Source: Salmonella bongori NCTC 12419 (GTDB lineage: Bacteria; Pseudomonadota; Gammaproteobacteria; Enterobacterales; Enterobacteriaceae). Taken from it: a stretch of 64,000 nt of DNA. The notes beneath the pieces are model-generated. The model worked only from the letters and a program-made list of their open reading frames with translations. It searched no databases and was not told the origin of the DNA. The position numbers were made by a program, and so were the translations under genes. How positions within the stretch are numbered: position 1 is the first letter of the stretch; every line of letters starts with the position of its first letter. Of the stretch, positions 60,435 through 64,000 are shown piece by piece. The DNA is taken from contig NC_015761.1 in assembly GCF_000252995.1 (NCBI RefSeq), positions 868,001 through 932,000 on the forward strand, given 5' to 3'.

Positions 60435-61856
60435 ATGCCGAATGTACAGGAAAAACAGTTACGATGGTACAACATCGCCTTGATGTCGTTTATTACCGTT
60501 TGGGGATTTGGCAATGTTGTCAATAACTATGCTAACCAGGGGCTGGTGGTTGTTTTCTCCTGGGTGTTTATTTTTGCGCTCTATTTTATTCCCTATGCGT
60601 TGATCGTTGGCCAGTTGGGGTCAACCTTCAAAGAGGGAAAAGGGGGGGTCAGTACCTGGATTAAACATACGATGGGACCAGGGTTGGCTTACCTTGCGGC
60701 ATGGACTTATTGGGTGGTGCATATTCCCTATCTGGCACAAAAACCGCAGTCGATACTTATTGCATTAGGATGGGCATTAAAAGGTGACGGCTCGTTGATC
60801 AAAGAGTATAGCGTCGTCGCGTTGCAGGGGCTGACGCTGGCATTGTTTGTTTTCTTTATGTGGGTCGCTTCCCGTGGGATGAAATCGCTAAAGGTTGTTG
60901 GGTCTGTGGCTGGTATTGCCATGTTTATAATGTCAATTTTGTATGTAGTGATGGCCGTAACCGCGCCAGCAATTACTCACGTTGAAATTGCGACCACTAA
61001 CATTACCTGGCAGTCATTTATTCCCCATATCGATTTTACCTATATCACCACCATATCTATGTTGGTCTTTGCCGTTGGTGGGGCGGAAAAGATCTCGCCT
61101 TACGTCAATCAGACCCGGAATCCGGGGAAAGAGTTTCCGAAAGGAATGTTATTTCTGGCGGTGATGGTTGCTGTGTGTGCCATTCTCGGTTCGCTGGCGA
61201 TGGGGATGATGTTTGACTCTCGCCATATCCCTGATGATTTAATGACCAACGGTCAATACTATGCGTTCCAGAAATTGGGTGAGTATTATCATTTAGGGAA
61301 TACGTTAATGGTGATTTATGCCATTGCTAATACGTTAGGGCAAATCGCTGCGCTGGTATTTTCTATTGATGCCCCACTAAAAGTCTTGCTGGGTGACGCA
61401 GACAGTAAATACATTCCGCAGCGTTTATGTCGTACTAACGCATCTGGAACACCGGTTAATGGCTATTTGCTGACGTTAGCGCTGGTTGCCGTCTTGATTA
61501 TGTTGCCGACGCTTGGTATCGGCGATATGAACAATCTGTACAAGTGGCTGCTTAATCTCAACTCTGTAGTAATGCCTTTACGTTATCTGTGGGTTTTTGT
61601 CGCTTTCATTGCAGTGATTCGGTTGGCGCAAAAATATAAGCCGGAATATGTCTTTATTCGTAATAAGCCGCTAGCGTTAACCGTGGGGATTTGGTGCTTT
61701 GCCTTCACCGCTTTTGCCTGCCTCACCGGAATTTTCCCCAAAATGGAAGCCTTCACGACGGAGTGGACATTCCAGCTCGCGCTGAACATAGTCACGCCTT
61801 TTGTGCTGGTGGGATTGGGTCTAATTTTTCCGTTGCTGGCACGTCGGAACGCATAA
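60435..61856 (+). CDS. ycaM: YcaM, APC-family amino acid/polyamine transporter
   Basis: 473 residues with about twelve membrane helices. NIALMSFITVWGFGNVVNNYANQG at the start resembles the substrate-binding unwound helix 1 of glutamate/GABA-antiporter-type APC transporters. AAAGGATGG precedes the ATG. The 60218-60434 gap is AT-rich promoter sequence. Substrate unknown. A clear terminator follows. Confidence 0.9.
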   Translation: MPNVQEKQLRWYNIALMSFITVWGFGNVVNNYANQGLVVVFSWVFIFALYFIPYALIVGQLGSTFKEGKGGVSTWIKHTMGPGLAYLAAWTYWVVHIPYLAQKPQSILIALGWALKGDGSLIKEYSVVALQGLTLALFVFFMWVASRGMKSLKVVGSVAGIAMFIMSILYVVMAVTAPAITHVEIATTNITWQSFIPHIDFTYITTISMLVFAVGGAEKISPYVNQTRNPGKEFPKGMLFLAVMVAVCAILGSLAMGMMFDSRHIPDDLMTNGQYYAFQKLGEYYHLGNTLMVIYAIANTLGQIAALVFSIDAPLKVLLGDADSKYIPQRLCRTNASGTPVNGYLLTLALVAVLIMLPTLGIGDMNNLYKWLLNLNSVVMPLRYLWVFVAFIAVIRLAQKYKPEYVFIRNKPLALTVGIWCFAFTAFACLTGIFPKMEAFTTEWTFQLALNIVTPFVLVGLGLIFPLLARRNA

Positions 61857-61872
61857 CGGTGCTCTTTTTAAC

Positions 61873-61900
61873 GGCGCTCTTTATTAGTGAGCGCCTTTTT
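61873..61900 (+). terminator. ycaM terminator
   Basis: GGCGCTC (61873-61879), a 9-base loop, GAGCGCC (61889-61895), then five T. Stem of 7 bp, perfect. Confidence 0.92.
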
Positions 61901-62577
61901 AAATTAATAAAGATGCAAGCAAGCATATAAATCTGAAAATAAAGTAAAGTTGATTTTATATATGTTAATAACAAGGTAGCATAGCTATAAATGCTGGTTT
62001 TAGTGAGGTGCTATTATTAGTTGATTGAAAACTATATGTTTTTATTTATAGTGTGATATCGCTCCGCTTTTGGACAGACTTATTTACATTGCTACTTTTA
62101 AAGAGGCAGTGACAGTGAACGTTATTGTTGTCGATAATGCATAATCAGTGTAAGGGTTGAAGAAAATAAACTATCAGCAGTTTTTTTTATTATTCTGGTG
62201 CGATTGGTTTTATTGTAAGTTAGAAAATATATTATTCATAATCATTAACCGATATGGTTTAAGAAGCTGGTGGTGGGAGGTTTCTTTTGCTATTTACCAC
62301 CCTAAGTTTGTTGTCCTGGTCTGGTTTTTAAAAGTTGTACTTATTTATCCTTTTTTGGACAGGTATCGGCGCTGTAAAATTTTCTTGTATGAGATATAAT
62401 ATTTAATGAATGAAATGGTAACTCTTTGATTTTTCTGATGTTAATAATATAAAGAAATAATATATATGGAGTGCGATTATACACTCCTGTTTGTGTTGCG
62501 CCCCGAAATTATTCTGAATTCCTGACTGTAATGGAAGGGTATTTCTTTAACTTCATCCACTATAAAGTAAGTTTATT
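61901..62577. other. AT-rich region upstream of the inverse autotransporter gene
   Basis: About 680 bases, strongly AT-rich, with no gene I can support. A hydrophobic 80-codon frame (62157-62399) starts only at a TTG, lacks a ribosome-binding site and matches nothing I know. A hairpin GGAGTG-CGATTATA-CACTCC (62468-62487) followed by TGTTTGTGTT may end a short transcript. The promoter of the adhesin gene must lie here; the composition suggests an H-NS-bound region, which is inference. Confidence 0.45.
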
Positions 62578-64000
62578 ATGAAAAAAAGAGACAGGCATAA
62601 TCCTGGCAAGGGATTAATGAAAAGTATGGCAATGATACAGATACTACTTCAGGCAATGCTCCCTGTTGCTCTGAGTATATCTGCATCCGTCAGGGCGGCT
62701 GAATTATCACAAAGTGCCCGCTCTGTTGATAAAAATAATACCTCACCTTACTCCTCACAGATGACTCAGGCAGCAACCGCATTATCTTCCGGAAATGTGA
62801 CAACTGCGGGGGCGAATATGGCCTCCGGTTACGCGGGTGATTCGGTTGAAAAATGGCTAAGTCAATTTGGCACCGCGCGCGTACAACTTAACGTTGACGA
62901 TAAAGGCAACTGGGATGATAGCGCCATCGATTTCCTGGCGCCGCTTTACGACAGTAAAAAGGCAATGTTGTTTACCCAGCTTGGTCTGCGTGCGCCGGAC
63001 GATCGTGTAACCGGTAACTTTGGTTTAGGCGTACGTACGTTTTATACCGAAAACTGGATGTTTGGCGCCAACGTCTTTTTTGACGATGATTTCACTGGTG
63101 ATAACCGGCGGATTGGTTTGGGAGGTGAGGCATGGACCAATTACCTGAAACTCTCCGCAAATACCTATCTGGGGACAACGGACTGGCATTCGTCGAGAGA
63201 TTTTGACGACTACTATGAAAAACCAGCCGACGGCTTCGACGTGCGGGCCGAAGGCTATCTGCCAGCGTATCCGCAACTGGGTGCGAAGGTAATGTACGAA
63301 CAATATTACGGTGACAAAGTTGCCCTGTTCGATAAAGATGACCTGCAGAGTAATCCCTCGGCCGTTACGGTAGGCGTGAGCTATACTCCAGTCCCGTTGA
63401 TTACCGCCGCTGTTGATTACCGTCACGGACAGGACTCAATGGACGAGACGCATTTCGGCGTAAACTTTCGTTATAACTTCGGGCAGACGCTCTCTCAGCA
63501 GCTTTCTTCCTCCGAAGTGCAGAACTTGCGTAGTCTGGCAGGCAGCCGCTACGATTTAGTCGAGCGTAATAATGAAATTGTGCTGCAGTATAAACAGAAG
63601 AAACAGGCCGACGCGGTGGCCAATATGCTGTTAACGACGGTAAAAGATAACAGCCCGGCGGATGGTGTGACGGCGAATACAGTTACAGTCAGAGCCACAA
63701 CGACTGATGGCGCACCAGTACGTAACGCGGTTATCGGCTGGAGTATTATTGGCGGCGCGCAGAAAACCACTGCTGGCAGCACGGCAAGCGATGCACAGCT
63801 TAGCGTGGAGAGCGGTGTCACCGATGCAAATGGCAACGCCAGTGTGAATGTCACCAGCAAGACGGCCGGGGCAGTGACGGTACAGGCGACGTCGGGCAAT
63901 ATTTCGCGCACGGCGACGACCACGTTTGTACAGTCGGTGGGGAGCCTGAATCTGGCGCTGACCCAAAACAATAGTCCTGCGGACGGCAGCAGCCAGAATG
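62578..64000 (+). CDS. Inverse autotransporter adhesin of the intimin/invasin family (5' part)
   Basis: The frame opens at ATG 62578 and is still open at the window end: 474 codons seen. Residues 1-40 form a long signal peptide (MKKRDRHNPGKG...LPVALSISASVRA). Residues about 88-303 are the 12-strand outer-membrane barrel with family hallmarks EKWLSQFGTARVQLNVD, LFTQLGLR, GLGVRTFYTENWMFGANVFFDDD, RRIGLGGEAW and YLPAYPQLGAKVMYEQYYGD. Residues 321-345 (AGSRYDLVERNNEIVLQYKQ) match the periplasmic/linker segment. One bacterial Ig-like (Big_1) domain spans about 347-451, and a second begins at 452. No LysM module is seen, unlike intimin and YeeJ. Serovar-specific name not known to me. Confidence 0.88.
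   Translation, partial: MKKRDRHNPGKGLMKSMAMIQILLQAMLPVALSISASVRAAELSQSARSVDKNNTSPYSSQMTQAATALSSGNVTTAGANMASGYAGDSVEKWLSQFGTARVQLNVDDKGNWDDSAIDFLAPLYDSKKAMLFTQLGLRAPDDRVTGNFGLGVRTFYTENWMFGANVFFDDDFTGDNRRIGLGGEAWTNYLKLSANTYLGTTDWHSSRDFDDYYEKPADGFDVRAEGYLPAYPQLGAKVMYEQYYGDKVALFDKDDLQSNPSAVTVGVSYTPVPLITAAVDYRHGQDSMDETHFGVNFRYNFGQTLSQQLSSSEVQNLRSLAGSRYDLVERNNEIVLQYKQKKQADAVANMLLTTVKDNSPADGVTANTVTVRATTTDGAPVRNAVIGWSIIGGAQKTTAGSTASDAQLSVESGVTDANGNASVNVTSKTAGAVTVQATSGNISRTATTTFVQSVGSLNLALTQNNSPADGSSQN

Noticed and set aside
62157..62399. 80-codon hydrophobic frame upstream of the adhesin
   Set aside because: TTG-only start without a ribosome site, in AT-rich DNA where aromatic/hydrophobic frames arise by chance.

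Overview
The window is a stretch of Salmonella enterica chromosome. The gene order potGHI, ybjO, rlmC, artJ, artMQIP, ybjP, ybjQ, amiD, ybjS, ybjT, ltaE, poxB, hcr, hcp, lysO, ybjD, ybjX, macAB, cspD, clpS, clpA, serW, infA, aat, cydCD, trxB, lrp, ftsK, lolA, rarA, serS, dmsABC, ycaD, ycaM is the enteric (E. coli/Salmonella) backbone. The proteins are close to E. coli but differ steadily from it, and a PhoP-type ybjX/macA region and several non-E. coli insertions are present. I cannot name the serovar. Gene identities rest on remembered family sequences and motifs; no search was run. Positions of short sites were counted by hand and may be off by one or two bases.

Layout. 1-3.96 kb: end of the putrescine transporter operon, ybjO and the rRNA methyltransferase rlmC. 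4.0-8.9 kb: an accessory sulfate-ester locus, made of an ascorbate-family PTS (EIIC, EIIB) plus a Cys-type sulfatase without a signal peptide, facing a convergent arylsulfotransferase-family protein that also lacks a signal peptide. 9.1-13.7 kb: arginine uptake genes and lipoprotein ybjP. 13.7-16.8 kb: a low-GC foreign patch with gene debris around one large intact gene. Its product looks like an OspC-family (ADP-riboxanase) type III effector whose C-terminus is an array of exact 25-residue DUF4116-like repeats. 16.8-36.5 kb: backbone genes for cell-wall recycling, threonine aldolase, pyruvate oxidase, nitrosative stress (hcp-hcr), lysine export, an OLD nuclease, PhoP-linked ybjX and macAB, and the ClpAP/ClpS system. 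36.5-39.9 kb: tRNA-Ser(GGA), whose 3' end and terminator are duplicated, then a pirin/isochorismatase/LysR module absent from the E. coli K-12 order as I remember it, and a 150-bp intergenic repeat. 39.9-61.9 kb: backbone again, with recognisable LexA, FNR and NarL/NarP sites. 61.9-64 kb: an AT-rich gap and the first 474 codons of an intimin/invasin-type inverse autotransporter that runs off the end.

How the genes work together. Several neighbouring sets share pathways: ClpS, ClpA and Aat all serve the N-degron pathway; ArtJ/ArtI feed ArtQMP; Hcp and Hcr form a redox pair; DmsABC is one anaerobic reductase; CydDC and TrxB both deal with thiol redox. The most unusual content is the effector at 14.4-16.2 kb, the sulfate-ester locus at 4.2-8.9 kb and the adhesin at the right edge.
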